Shown: positions 1 to 9,871, counted from the stretch's first letter. The stretch is 64,000 nt of DNA from Acidobacteriota bacterium (GCA_016213775.1 JACQZR010000147.1:1-64000); one strand, 5' to 3'. A program made the numbers and translations. The notes: generated by a model from the letters alone, not told the origin.

Positions 1-3000
1 CCTCCTGTAGCGCCGATGCAGTCAGGGCTACTATCGGAAGGTGCTGTCCGTTGCATTCCTTGCGGCGAATGGCAGCCGTGGCTTCGTATCCGTCCATTTC
101 CGGCATCTGGCAATCCATCAGAACCAGGTGGAATGGGAAGTCCCCAATCATGCGCACTGCCTCAATCCCGTTGGCGGCCAGTTCCACGCGGCACCCGAGC
201 CGGTTCAACAAGGCCCGGGCCACCTTTTGATTGATAAGATTGTCCTCTACCAGGAGCACGCGCACACCTTCGAAAACGGGCGCGGGAATGGCTGCATGCG
301 CCACCGCGGCGGTCTCCATCCGGCGGACCTTGGCATTGGGCGACAGGCTGCTCAATACACGCCGTAGGGAACTGGGGCGGACCGGTTTTGGGAGCACTGC
401 CGAAGCCGAAACGCCGGTCATCGATTCCTGGGCCCGCGCATGCAGATCCTGAAGGAGGATCAGCGACGGTCTCGAGCGGCCGATGCCGGAGACGGACCAG
501 CGTTGCAACTCCTCCGCGGCGATTCGGGGATCGCCGGAGTCGCAAAGCAAGGCCCGGGCTGGTGCGCCAGCGCGCTCCATCCGGTCCAGTTCCTGACGAA
601 TCGCTTTCGGGTCCTCCGCCTGAGAGACCTTCATTCCCCAGCGCGAACAGAAGTCGGTGGTGATGAACCGGGCAATCGGGTGTTGCGCCATCACCAATAC
701 GGGAATCCCGGTAAGGTCCACGCCGGGACGGGGCGTCACGGAACCTTGCCCGGCAGGCAACGGAAGGGTGCAGAAGAAAGTGGAACCCTCGCCAACTTCG
801 CTATTGACGCCGATTTCCCCACCCATCAACTCAACAAGCTGCTTCACGATCGCCAAACCGAGCCCCGTCCCCGTCTGCTTCCGGGCGTAGGAGGAATCCA
901 CCTGGGAGAATCTGCGGAATAGCCGGTCCATGCGGTCCGGTCGAATCCCAACGCCGGAATCATGCACCGCCAGCCGCAGGGTCTCTCCTCTTTCGAGTGA
1001 GCGTTTGACTTCGACTTCCACCAGGATGTGTCCCTGGTCGGTGAATTTGATGGCGTTGGTGAGGAGATTGAGCAGGATCTGACGAATGCGGCCAGGATCG
1101 CCGAGATAGGATTGGCGCACGCCGGGAGCCAGCCAGCAGAGCAGTTCCAATCCCTTCTCGCGGGCTTTGACTGCCACCAGGTCCATTACATCCCCGATAG
1201 CAGCCTCGAGGTCGAACTCCACCGATTCTAATTCGATTCTCCCGGCTTCGATCTTGGAAAAATCCAGAATGTCGTTCACGATCTGGAGCAGGGCTTCGGC
1301 GGAGGTGCGAAGGGAGAGCGCGAAATCCTGCTGCTCGGCCGATAACTGGCTTTCCAGAAGAAGCCCCGTCATGCCGATAATGCCGTTCATGGGCGTTCGG
1401 ATCTCGTGCGACATCGAGGATAGGAACTCGCTCTTGGCGCGCGTCGCCGCCTCGGCGCGGTCCTTGGCCAGTTCCAGTTCCTGAATCATCAGCGACAGGT
1501 CTTCGGCGTGAAGGGCTTCCTTGATGGCCGCTTTTTCCAGTTCGGCCACGGAGCGGGCCAACTGCTCTTCCATCGCCTTCCGTTCGGTGATATCGCGCAA
1601 GACCGCGAAGACGCCGGTCATCCGGCCGTCCGCCCCGGTTTGTGGGGTGGCTGAGACGAGCAGCACGCGACGCTGCAAGTCAGTACGCTCGATCACCATC
1701 TCGATGACCGTCCGTTCGCCGTCGGCGCATTTGCCTACCGTAGCCCAAAGCGGCTCTGGGGCATAGATTCGCAATGCCTCCAGCGACTGGCCGATACAGC
1801 CCTCGGGGGAGAGGCCGAGGATTTCCCGAGCCGCGGGATTCAGGAAGGTGAACCTCCCTTGGGAATTGAGCACCGCAACGCCTTCTCCCTGGTTTTCAAA
1901 AATGTTGCGCAGCCGGTTTTCGCTTTCCTGCAACTGCCGCTGAAAGCGGCGATTCTCGGTGACGTCGGAGAAGGTGGTGACCACCGCGTAAGGCGTCTGT
2001 TCCCCTGGGCGGAAAAGGGGTTCGGAGTTAACGGAGATCCAAACCACGTTTCCATTTTCCTTGCGGAGCCCCATCAGGATCCCCGAGAGCGGCTTTCCGG
2101 TGCGGAGCGTGACCATTGCCGGATGGTCCTCAGTGGGGAAGGGAGTGCCATCTTCATGTATCGGCGCCCATGCATCGTCGGGCGTCCGGCCAGACTCGTC
2201 GTCCCGCCCCATGAGAAGGATTCGTTGGGCGGCGGGGTTGCGGTAGACGATCTCGCCAGAGGCATCCTGCACCACGAGACCCTCGGCGAGCGCGGTCACC
2301 ACCGAGCGGTACCGCTCCTCGCTGTCCCGCAGCGCAGCTTCCGCGGCCTTGCGGCTGGTGATATCGCGGTAGACACAGTAGAAGTGCCGTTCGCCTGCAT
2401 GGACGACAGCGCTGATGCTGACTTCCACATCGAACCGTGAGCCGTCCTTTTTTTGGTGGTGCGTTTCCAGGACGGCGCTGCTTTCCCCCACCGGCGAGAT
2501 CATCGCAAGGGCATCGGCTTCTGTCTGGTCGGCACACCAATTCCAGCCGTGAAGCGTCCCGGCCTCCTCCACCGTGTAGCCGTGCATTCGCGCAAAGGCT
2601 TCATTGGCTTCGCAAATCGCTCCTTCGGTGTCAATCACAGCGATGCCGTCCCTGGATTGCTCCATGAGAATGCGCCGCCGGATCTGGTCATTCTCATAGG
2701 CCAGTTGGGCCGATTTGCGGGCAGTGACGTCCACCAGGAAACCATGCCAGAGGATAGACCCGTCGGGCTCCTTCACCGGGCTGCTCCGGGCTTCCACCCA
2801 TATCTCGCCCTTGGTGGGATGAAGCATTCGAAACTCGACGTAGCATTGCGTGAGATGAGCAACTGAATCCTGTTGCGCCTGCTGCATGCGCAGCCAATCG
2901 CCGGGATGTACGTAGTCGCGCATGGCGGATGCGTCCACAGCCAGCATACGCGGGTCGATCCCGCAGACATCCTCGAATTTCGCGCTCGTATAGGGAATGC

Positions 3001-4753
3001 TGGTCCTACCGTCGGGGCGCAGACGGAACGAGTAAACGGCTCCCGGAGAAGCGGCTGTGATGGTTTCCAAGCGCTCCTGGAGCGCAAGCCGCTCCTGCAT
3101 CGCCAGGCGCGCGTTTTCGATTTCGCTAACGTCGCGCGCCACACCCACAACTCCCAACAGTTTGCCGCTGCTGTCGTACATGGGCGCCTTGATCGTCTGA
3201 ACCCTTTTGGCGTTTCCCATGGTCTCCAGGTGGACTACTGGCCGCCCCGTAGTCATGGCTTCACGGTCCCGCGAGACATAGGCGAGTGCATCGGCGCGAG
3301 CAAAGATATCGAAATCCGTCTTCCCCAGGATTTGCTCGCGGGTGAGGCCAAGGTCCTTTTCCATCATCGGATTCGAGGCCAGATAAACCCCATCGGGAGA
3401 TTTCATGAACACGATGTCCGGTATGGACTGGATGACCGAGTGAAGCAGGGCACGTTCCCGCTCGAGGTTCATCTCGGCATGCTTACGGTCTGTGATATCG
3501 TCCAGGACTTTGAGAATTGCGGCCTCGCCTTCAAAATTAAAGTGACTCGCGGAAATAGAGGCGTAGCGAGTGTTGCCGTCCGCGAGTTTGGCGCGCATCT
3601 CGTATCCGGTCAAGGATTCCGCTTCGAGGCATCGCGCCAGGAATTCGGAATGGTCGCGCCGCTCCGTCCAGAGTGACTCCGGACGCTGTTGGAGCAGTTT
3701 GTCGAGGGAAAGGCCGAAGAACTCCGCCGCGCTACGATTGGCAAGCAGTAGTTTGGGGCGCCCGACGGAAGTCACGATCATCGGTATCTCCGATTCCAGA
3801 ACCACCTGCCGGTAACGGGATTCGCTCTTGCGCAGAGCCGCCTCCACGCTGCGGCGTTCGCAGAACAGGATGGCCGGAATCAACGCCACAATCGTCAAAG
3901 TGCAGAGGTAGAGGCTCACTTCCCAATGGAAGGCATGAACTACTCCGTGCATCCCGGCTGGCATGCTCTGGATCCACTTCGAGGTTGCCCAAAGCCCCGC
4001 GAGTGCGCAAATCAGCGCGCCAAACGACGCCGCTCTCCCTCCAAAGCGCAGCCCAAGCCAAAGCAGCACTGGCATCAATAGGAACTTTAGCGTGAATGGC
4101 GGAGTCTGCCCGAACGCGAAATAGATTGCCGCAACCAGAACCGCTGCCAGGGCAGACAACTCTAACACCCACTTCCACCCCTGTTCCGGGTCCCTTAGCA
4201 GTTGTAGCCGAGGACATGGCTGGAGCAGAATTGGAGCTACCAGCAACCCGCCCAGGATGTCGCCACACCACCATACAGACACTGTTCCCCAAATCGGCAT
4301 GGAGGCGCCAACGACGCCCGACGCCGCCCCTAGCAGGGCACCAGGGAAGGAACCCGCAACCAGCGCCGTCGTGAACAGAAGCAATTCCCGCAGTGTTGTC
4401 AGCTCCGGACGCTGCCCAATCCACAGCCGGGCAAGGCTCGCGCTGAGTAACGACACCAATCCATTCAGGAGTGAGAGGGTTAGCGCTGCCAACACCGGAA
4501 GTCCTGTGAACAGATCGAAAGCGATGTTGGCTGCGAATGCCACGCCCGCCAGCAAAGGCCAGTCCTTGTGGCGATTGCGCAGAAGCATCCCGAGGTAGAG
4601 CCCTCCGGGAAGCCACAAGGGGTAAAAGCCTTGATCGTGGACCGACAACTGGTGCCCAAGCGCGGCGCTCAGTAGAAAGAAGGCGCCGAAGGCTGTACAG
4701 CCATATAGAGAGAGCTTCGCTGGCTCGACGGCCGCTCCCCGACTCGGTTCCAT
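1..4753 (-). CDS. MASE1 / multi-PAS hybrid sensor histidine kinase (C-terminus beyond left edge)
   Basis: Membrane-bound hybrid histidine kinase; about 1584 residues are in the window and the gene runs off the left edge. The frame is open from the ATG at 4753. Residues about 15-290 are very hydrophobic and resemble a MASE1 sensor. About six PAS-type modules follow (roughly 300-1060), each beginning with a pattern like SRYRQVV or SEERYRSV. The phosphoacceptor motif SHEIRTPMNG has H1116, and an HATPase domain follows with TGTGLGLAIV. Next is a receiver-like segment (about 1360-1470) in which I see no clear phosphoacceptor Asp, then a true receiver with LLVEDNLINQ and MDCQMPEMDG (D1547), truncated at ALTASAL. 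It probably senses several intracellular redox or ligand cues and signals by phosphorelay. No partner regulator is visible. The 362-codon frame at 3732-4820 on the same strand is a shadow with no recognisable domain. Confidence 0.93.
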   Translation of the reverse strand, partial: MEPSRGAAVEPAKLSLYGCTAFGAFFLLSAALGHQLSVHDQGFYPLWLPGGLYLGMLLRNRHKDWPLLAGVAFAANIAFDLFTGLPVLAALTLSLLNGLVSLLSASLARLWIGQRPELTTLRELLLFTTALVAGSFPGALLGAASGVVGASMPIWGTVSVWWCGDILGGLLVAPILLQPCPRLQLLRDPEQGWKWVLELSALAAVLVAAIYFAFGQTPPFTLKFLLMPVLLWLGLRFGGRAASFGALICALAGLWATSKWIQSMPAGMHGVVHAFHWEVSLYLCTLTIVALIPAILFCERRSVEAALRKSESRYRQVVLESEIPMIVTSVGRPKLLLANRSAAEFFGLSLDKLLQQRPESLWTERRDHSEFLARCLEAESLTGYEMRAKLADGNTRYASISASHFNFEGEAAILKVLDDITDRKHAEMNLERERALLHSVIQSIPDIVFMKSPDGVYLASNPMMEKDLGLTREQILGKTDFDIFARADALAYVSRDREAMTTGRPVVHLETMGNAKRVQTIKAPMYDSSGKLLGVVGVARDVSEIENARLAMQERLALQERLETITAASPGAVYSFRLRPDGRTSIPYTSAKFEDVCGIDPRMLAVDASAMRDYVHPGDWLRMQQAQQDSVAHLTQCYVEFRMLHPTKGEIWVEARSSPVKEPDGSILWHGFLVDVTARKSAQLAYENDQIRRRILMEQSRDGIAVIDTEGAICEANEAFARMHGYTVEEAGTLHGWNWCADQTEADALAMISPVGESSAVLETHHQKKDGSRFDVEVSISAVVHAGERHFYCVYRDITSRKAAEAALRDSEERYRSVVTALAEGLVVQDASGEIVYRNPAAQRILLMGRDDESGRTPDDAWAPIHEDGTPFPTEDHPAMVTLRTGKPLSGILMGLRKENGNVVWISVNSEPLFRPGEQTPYAVVTTFSDVTENRRFQRQLQESENRLRNIFENQGEGVAVLNSQGRFTFLNPAAREILGLSPEGCIGQSLEALRIYAPEPLWATVGKCADGERTVIEMVIERTDLQRRVLLVSATPQTGADGRMTGVFAVLRDITERKAMEEQLARSVAELEKAAIKEALHAEDLSLMIQELELAKDRAEAATRAKSEFLSSMSHEIRTPMNGIIGMTGLLLESQLSAEQQDFALSLRTSAEALLQIVNDILDFSKIEAGRIELESVEFDLEAAIGDVMDLVAVKAREKGLELLCWLAPGVRQSYLGDPGRIRQILLNLLTNAIKFTDQGHILVEVEVKRSLERGETLRLAVHDSGVGIRPDRMDRLFRRFSQVDSSYARKQTGTGLGLAIVKQLVELMGGEIGVNSEVGEGSTFFCTLPLPAGQGSVTPRPGVDLTGIPVLVMAQHPIARFITTDFCSRWGMKVSQAEDPKAIRQELDRMERAGAPARALLCDSGDPRIAAEELQRWSVSGIGRSRPSLILLQDLHARAQESMTGVSASAVLPKPVRPSSLRRVLSSLSPNAKVRRMETAAVAHAAIPAPVFEGVRVLLVEDNLINQKVARALLNRLGCRVELAANGIEAVRMIGDFPFHLVLMDCQMPEMDGYEATAAIRRKECNGQHLPIVALTASALQE

Positions 4754-4874
4754 TGCTGACTACACTTATCGGAAACTCGATGCTATTTCCCGTCCGGAGT
4801 TGATGGGAAACGTACGTCAAGTCTTGCCGATCGTTCTGGGTTGAGCATACAACTGTCGTGCGTGCGTTCTCTCC

Positions 4875-6890
4875 TCAGTTCTCCTTCTTTTCCCGAGTAG
4901 GCCGCTCTCGCCGTTCCTGACGCTGCTCGGCCGGTTTCTCCTCCTTCGGCGACTGGACTTGCGGGCGTTCGACTCGGGGGCGTTCCACAGGAGTGGATCG
5001 CTCGGGGGGCGGTGTGCGCTCGATGCGTGGGCGCGGCTGTTCCACACGAGGCTGCTCGACCCGTCGCTGTTCGATGCGGGGCTGTTCCACTCGCCGCTGT
5101 TCAATCCGAGGTTGCTCCACGCGAGGCTGTTCCACGCGCCGCTGTTCGATGCGAGGCTGCTCCACGCGTTGGCGCTCAATCGGATTCGACCGCTCGGTGG
5201 GATTCATTATCTGGACGGGATTGCGCTCCACGCGCCGGCGCTCGGTTGGCGCGGTCTGCTGCTGCGCGGGATTGGCCGGCTCGACGCTGCGCATGCGACG
5301 GTCGCCCGGTTGGCCCGTGGTCTGGCCCGCATCCGCCGCCTGCTGTCTTACGACGGAGCGTGATCCGCTGGAGACCTGCTGGCGCTGCAACTGCCGCACC
5401 TGATCGGTGGACAGCGGCTGCCCGGGATTGGCCTGATAGGACTCCCGGCGCGTGTTGAAGGGAACGGCCGGTGCAGGGGCCGGGGTACGCGCTACCACCT
5501 GCCTTTCCGTAACCGCCGCCGGAGGAGTGCTGCGTGCGGCCACCGCTCCTGCCAGCACGCTCTGCCGGGATGGTGCCACCGCTGCTGTCCTCGTCACCTG
5601 CGCCGATTCCACCGCGCTCGCGTTGACATTCACCAGACCCTGGCGCACGGAACGCCCGCGGGTAAACGTCTCGTGAGAGACCGCCGTGACGCCGCCCGGA
5701 ACGCCGCGGTTCACATAGTGCGTGTTATTAATCACCGTCGTGTTGTTATTAACGACCGTGGTGTTGTACACGTTTGTCACGTGAACGTTTGTAACTCGCG
5801 TGTTACTGACGTTGACATGATTGAAGTAACGCGAGCTGGTGCGGTAAGACGGCACAAAAACCTCGCCGGGGCCCAACGGGAACCACCCTACGCCACCGCC
5901 TCCGCCAATCGAAATAGACACTCCGAATCGCGGCCCGCCAATCCACCCCACCAGCGCCGGAGCGTAGGCTGGACGGCGCATCCGCGGTCCGGGGACCCAT
6001 ACCCAGCCGCCACCGGCATACACCCAGCGGCCGTAATGGAAGGGAGCAAATCCCCATGGGGCATCGTCCACCCATGTCCATCCCCACGGCTCGATCCACG
6101 CCCAATGCCCATAGCGGTAGGGCGCCCAATCAATGGAAACCGTCCGCGGCCGCCACACGGGTCCATATTCCGGAATCTCGCTCCATGCCCCGTGCTCGTC
6201 CAGATCGTCGTAGCCGATCATGTCGCGGGAGACATAGCGTGCCGAGATCGACTGTTCCTCGCGACGGCTGCGTTCGGCGCACCAGAAATCGAACTCATCC
6301 ATGGCAGGGGCGGGGAACACGTCGAAGGAGGGGCGGTCAATGCCGAGAACTCGCACCCGCTGCAGGGTACGCACTGGAACGGTCTGACCCGCTGCAATGG
6401 CATCGCCCTCGCCGTCGCGCACCGTAACCATCGTGGATTGCCCGGACGGGTCGACCTCGAAGCGGTAAATCCCCGGCCGCACCACGTTAAAGGAGACGTT
6501 CGGGGTATCCACTTCAATGATCTCGCGGTCTTCCACATCTGCGACTCGCAATTCGAGGACACCCTGCGACAGCCGTGCCTGGAGGGTCGTGTCGCTCAGG
6601 TTCAGGAATGAGAATCCCGTCAGGCGGCTGATCCGCAGGGTCGCGGTGCCGGCGTGAAACTCGGCCCGCGACTGGTCGTCCGCCCAAAACTGATCCCCAG
6701 TGGTGAGCGGGCGGTTGATGGGGGCCGCCACCCATTCGTCGACACCGCCAGGCTGGAAGGAAACGGTTCCGGAAACGTAGCTCATCCGCGCCACGCGGGC
6801 CGGCGGATCGTCCGGAGAATTATCGCTGGGCTGGGCGGACGCGCTCCCGATGCTCCAGGCAGCCAACAGGGCCATGATCGTGAATCGCAT
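4875..6890 (-). CDS. Secreted FecR-like / DUF6600 protein with pentapeptide-repeat tail
   Basis: Predicted exported protein of about 671 residues. The ATG at 6890 is preferred over the in-frame ATG at 6908 because an AGGGAGAG ribosome site lies between them and a signal peptide (MRFTIMALLAAWSIGSASA) follows directly. After the signal comes a FecR-like beta domain (about 35-190: VSGTVSFQPGG, RPGIYRFEV). Next is a Trp/Tyr/Gly/Pro-rich region of the DUF6600 kind (WRPRTVSIDWAPYRYGHW, APWGFAPFHYGRW), then an Asn/Thr/Val-rich stretch and a low-complexity tail of alternating QPRVE / QRRVE / QPRIE units. Such proteins are known from acidobacterial and related genomes but have no assigned biochemical role; surface or periplasmic location is inferred. 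The gene stands alone, divergent from mreB. Confidence 0.85.
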   Translation of the reverse strand: MRFTIMALLAAWSIGSASAQPSDNSPDDPPARVARMSYVSGTVSFQPGGVDEWVAAPINRPLTTGDQFWADDQSRAEFHAGTATLRISRLTGFSFLNLSDTTLQARLSQGVLELRVADVEDREIIEVDTPNVSFNVVRPGIYRFEVDPSGQSTMVTVRDGEGDAIAAGQTVPVRTLQRVRVLGIDRPSFDVFPAPAMDEFDFWCAERSRREEQSISARYVSRDMIGYDDLDEHGAWSEIPEYGPVWRPRTVSIDWAPYRYGHWAWIEPWGWTWVDDAPWGFAPFHYGRWVYAGGGWVWVPGPRMRRPAYAPALVGWIGGPRFGVSISIGGGGGVGWFPLGPGEVFVPSYRTSSRYFNHVNVSNTRVTNVHVTNVYNTTVVNNNTTVINNTHYVNRGVPGGVTAVSHETFTRGRSVRQGLVNVNASAVESAQVTRTAAVAPSRQSVLAGAVAARSTPPAAVTERQVVARTPAPAPAVPFNTRRESYQANPGQPLSTDQVRQLQRQQVSSGSRSVVRQQAADAGQTTGQPGDRRMRSVEPANPAQQQTAPTERRRVERNPVQIMNPTERSNPIERQRVEQPRIEQRRVEQPRVEQPRIEQRRVEQPRIEQRRVEQPRVEQPRPRIERTPPPERSTPVERPRVERPQVQSPKEEKPAEQRQERRERPTREKKEN
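5033..5180. repeat. 15-bp tandem repeat array coding for pentapeptides
   Basis: About nine to ten imperfect copies of a 15-bp unit (ggctgttccacgcga and variants on the plus strand) lie inside the 3' part of the DUF6600 gene. They encode, on the minus strand, pentads such as QPRVE, QPRIE and QRRVE. The period is a multiple of three, so copy-number changes keep the reading frame. Confidence 0.85.
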
Positions 6891-7124
6891 AATGTCTCTC
6901 CCTCTCATATTGTAGGAGCCCGCAAAGAGGTGCGGGGTTGCACGGTTGGGCCGGCAGGGTGTGTTTATTGCTGAAAATTAATGTGATTGCGCGCAACATC
7001 CTTCGAGGCGCTCGATGACCTCCTCCAAACAAGATTTTGTGACCCTCCATGTGGTACTCTCACTAGTTGCGCTCTATACTCTCGAGCGTGCGGCTCCCCC
7101 ATTGGTTCTGTCGTGTCAACCTTC

Positions 7125-8150
7125 ATGAATTTACGTTCCGTTTTCAGCCTCTTTTCGTCCGATCTCGCCATCGACCTCGGGACAGCCAACACCCTGGTGT
7201 ATGCCAAAGGCAAAGGTATCGTGGTGAACGAACCGTCCATCGTCGCCATCAACAAAGTGACCGGTGAAGTGGAAGCCGTGGGCAAGGAAGCCAAGGAGAT
7301 GCTTGGGCGCACGCCTGGCAACATCGTTGCCATCCGGCCGATGAAAGACGGCGTCATTGCGGATTTCAAAGTGACCGAGCGCATGCTGAATTACTTCATT
7401 CAGAAAGCGCACGGCCGCAAAATGCTCGTGCATCCGCGCATCGTCATCGGCGTCCCGAGCGAAATCACGCAGGTGGAAAAGCGCGCCGTCATTGACTCGG
7501 CGAAGCGCGCGAATGCCAGCGAAGTCCACCTCGTGGAGCAGGCGATGGTGGCCGCTATCGGCGCCGGACTCCCGATCACCGAGCCTTCCGGCAACATGGT
7601 GGTGGACATTGGCGGTGGCACCACCGACGTCGCTGTCATATCGCTCTCGGGGATCGTTTATGCGCGCTCCGTGCGCGTCGCCGGCAACGAGATGGACGAC
7701 GCAATCATGCAGTATTTGAAGCGCAAATACAACCTGCTGATTGGGGAGCGAACCGCCGAGCAGATCAAGATGCAGGTGGGTTCGGCCTACCCGCTCGACC
7801 GTCCGCTTACGATGGAGATCAAGGGCCGCAACCTGATTGAAGGGGTCCCGCGGACCATCTCCATCGAGGACACCGAAATCCGTGAATCGCTGTCCGAGTG
7901 CATCGCCACGATCATGAACGCTATCCGCGTAGCGCTGGAGCGTACGCCGCCCGAACTTTCGGCAGACATCAGTGATCGCGGCATTGTCCTTACCGGCGGA
8001 GGGGCGCTTATCAAAAACCTCGACCGGCGTATTCGCGAAGAGACGGGCCTGCCCGTGTCTATCGCCGAAGACCCGCTCGCGTCGGTGGTGCTAGGGACTG
8101 GGAAAATGCTGACGGATTTTAAACTGCTGCGCCGCATTGCGATCGAATAA
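7125..8150 (+). CDS. mreB: Rod shape-determining protein MreB
   Basis: Bacterial actin homologue that forms membrane-associated filaments guiding lateral cell-wall synthesis. The protein is 341 residues from the ATG at 7125, the normal family length; the 46 codons upstream of it in the same frame do not look like MreB. Visible signatures are the phosphate-1 loop DLGTANTLVY near the N-terminus, VGVPSEITQVEKRAV-like text (IGVPSEIT), the phosphate-2 motif DIGGGTTDVAVISL, and LTGGGALIKNLD near the C-terminus. A TATACT element at 7075-7080 could be the -10, with only a weak -35. I see no mreC or mreD next to it; the following gene is convergent. Confidence 0.96.
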   Translation: MNLRSVFSLFSSDLAIDLGTANTLVYAKGKGIVVNEPSIVAINKVTGEVEAVGKEAKEMLGRTPGNIVAIRPMKDGVIADFKVTERMLNYFIQKAHGRKMLVHPRIVIGVPSEITQVEKRAVIDSAKRANASEVHLVEQAMVAAIGAGLPITEPSGNMVVDIGGGTTDVAVISLSGIVYARSVRVAGNEMDDAIMQYLKRKYNLLIGERTAEQIKMQVGSAYPLDRPLTMEIKGRNLIEGVPRTISIEDTEIRESLSECIATIMNAIRVALERTPPELSADISDRGIVLTGGGALIKNLDRRIREETGLPVSIAEDPLASVVLGTGKMLTDFKLLRRIAIE

Positions 8151-8170
8151 GAAGCCAGGAGCGCGAAGAA

Positions 8171-8956
8171 TTAGAAGCGGTTCCCTGTGAAGCCGCCGTC
8201 GACGTAAATCTCCGCGCCCGTGATAAAACTTCCGGCGTTGCGCGAACACAGGAGCAGCATTGCGCCGACCAACTCGTGCGGCTCGCCGAACCGCGCCATC
8301 GGTGTCTGGCCTATGATATTGGCCACTCGCGACGAGTCGAGGATCTTGCGGTTCTGCTCGGCCGGAAAGAACCCCGGACAAAGCGTGTTCACCCGGACCT
8401 TCTTAGTAGCGTACTCGCGGGCGACGTTCTTCGAATAATTCACCACGGCCGCCTTTGACGCTGAATACGCAAAGACGCGCGACAGAGGGAGATGCGAAGT
8501 TACGCTGCCGATGTTGAGAATACATCCGCCACTCGACTGCACCGCCATCTGGGGCGCAAAAATCTGGCAACCCCAGTGAGTGGCTGTCAGATTCGTCTGG
8601 ATCACCTTGTCCCAGTCCTCGTCGGGGATCTGTTCATAAGGCACGGCGGAATTGATGCCGGCGCAATTCACCAGGATATCCACTTTGCCGTAAGTGGCCA
8701 CTAAGCGATCCCGCAGGGCCGCCATCGAGGCGCGCGCCATCACGTCCACCTCGGCAAAAGCAGCCTTGCCGCCCGCGCCTTCGATGGCCGCAACCCGTTC
8801 CGCGCCGCGTTCTTTTGAACGGCCGGCAACCACGGTTGTGGCTCCGGCCTTAGCCAGTCCTTCCGCCAGAGCGCCGCCAAGTACACCGGTGCCGCCGATG
8901 ATGATAGCCAATTGGCCGTCCAAGGAAAACAGGGAATCCAGATAGGAGTTCGACAT
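8171..8956 (-). CDS. SDR-family oxidoreductase (mannonate/gluconate dehydrogenase-like)
   Basis: NAD(P)-dependent classical short-chain dehydrogenase, 261 residues from the ATG at 8956 (an alternative start four codons upstream is possible). The nucleotide-binding loop is GGTGVLGGALAEG, followed by NCAG, the catalytic Ser in NIGSVTS and the YSASK Tyr/Lys pair. The C-terminus is a typical GAEIYVDGGF. The opening LFSLDGQLAIIIGGTGVLGG resembles SDR enzymes annotated as D-mannonate oxidoreductase or gluconate 5-dehydrogenase, so a sugar-acid substrate is likely but not proven. It is convergent with mreB and shares its strand with the next two genes upstream. Confidence 0.85.
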   Translation of the reverse strand: MSNSYLDSLFSLDGQLAIIIGGTGVLGGALAEGLAKAGATTVVAGRSKERGAERVAAIEGAGGKAAFAEVDVMARASMAALRDRLVATYGKVDILVNCAGINSAVPYEQIPDEDWDKVIQTNLTATHWGCQIFAPQMAVQSSGGCILNIGSVTSHLPLSRVFAYSASKAAVVNYSKNVAREYATKKVRVNTLCPGFFPAEQNRKILDSSRVANIIGQTPMARFGEPHELVGAMLLLCSRNAGSFITGAEIYVDGGFTGNRF

Positions 8957-8999
8957 GCCGGAGACCATTGTCGCTCAGGTGGGCGGAGGAAGGCCAGAA

Positions 9000-9869
9000 C
9001 TAACGCAGTTGCTGTACAGGAACGTTGAACGCCGACGTATTTACGACGCCGTTGTTCTGAAATTGCACCCAGACGCGATAGATACCCTCGCGCGGGAAGA
9101 TCATGTTGAACTGCACCTTGGGTCCTCCATCGGCGATGAACGGGTGAGTGTGCACGAGATCGATCAGGTCTTCACTACCCGCCAGCATGTGTCCCCACGC
9201 GCCGAGGTATTGTTCGAGCTTCAAGGGCGCGCCCGTGGTCGATTCGAGGGTGAAGAACAACAGCGTCTTGAAACCCGCCAGCGGTTGTGGCGGCTCGGAG
9301 GTCATCGAAACACGAATGTTCGCGGCCTGCTGTGGGTGCACGTCCGCTTTCAGCGGTGCTTTGACGCCCGCCTTGCCGGCGACGAATAGCGTGCTCACGA
9401 CCATCTGCGGTGTGCCGCCCGCGGGGTAGAAGTCTGTCGCGATGCGATAAGCCCCCGGCTTTGGCAGCGCCGTGCGGAAGGTGAACTCTCCGGATGACTG
9501 TGGCTCCGGATGTTCATGCGCAAAGAAGCTGAGGTCTTCGCTGATCAGAAACAGATGGAACAGCTTTTCGTGCACCACTTCGAAGTTCTTCACCGTTGCC
9601 GCCGTCTTCGGATGCTCCACCGTGAACGTCATCCCAACAGGCTTTCCGGGCTGCGCCACGCGCGGGGACAGCTTCAACCGCACCGGGTATTCGGCCGAAT
9701 CGGCAATGCCCGCCACAAGCTTCATCCCGCAGCGCGGGCACTTGCCGGGCCCTTTGGTGCGAACGTCCTTGTCCATCGGACAGATGAAATCGACGTCGTC
9801 CTCGGACTGCTGCGGCAACAGCGGTACGGCCAATACGATCGCGAGAATCAAGCCCGCCAACCAGCGCAT
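9000..9869 (-). CDS. Secreted protein with heavy-metal-binding (CPMD...CPRCGM) domain
   Basis: 289-residue exported protein. A signal peptide (MRWLAGLILAIVLAVPLLPQQ) is followed at about residues 28-52 by ICPMDKDVRTKGPGKCPRCG, the small heavy-metal-binding domain often found at the N-terminus of copper efflux proteins and SilB/CusB relatives. The rest has beta-sandwich-like segments (VKLSPRVAQPGKPVGMTF-type text, HEHPEPQ, VHTHPFIADGG) similar in style to YtkA-like domains and rich in His. A periplasmic metal-binding role is inferred. It starts 2 nt after the stop of the upstream dehydrogenase, so translation is probably coupled, although no functional link between a sugar dehydrogenase and this protein is obvious. 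Confidence 0.75.
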   Translation of the reverse strand: MRWLAGLILAIVLAVPLLPQQSEDDVDFICPMDKDVRTKGPGKCPRCGMKLVAGIADSAEYPVRLKLSPRVAQPGKPVGMTFTVEHPKTAATVKNFEVVHEKLFHLFLISEDLSFFAHEHPEPQSSGEFTFRTALPKPGAYRIATDFYPAGGTPQMVVSTLFVAGKAGVKAPLKADVHPQQAANIRVSMTSEPPQPLAGFKTLLFFTLESTTGAPLKLEQYLGAWGHMLAGSEDLIDLVHTHPFIADGGPKVQFNMIFPREGIYRVWVQFQNNGVVNTSAFNVPVQQLR

Positions 9870-9871
9870 GC

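Noticed and set aside
3732-4820. A 362-codon minus-strand frame
   Set aside because: It runs in another frame of the sensor kinase gene, whose MASE1 and PAS text is unmistakable. The product of this frame has shadow-like composition and no domain.
7052-7080. Full -35/-10 promoter for mreB
   Set aside because: TATACT is acceptable as a -10, but no -35 at normal spacing is convincing, so it is not listed as a separate feature.
6987-7124. N-terminal extension of MreB
   Set aside because: The added 46 residues are Cys-rich and unlike any MreB start, while the ATG at 7125 gives the usual length.
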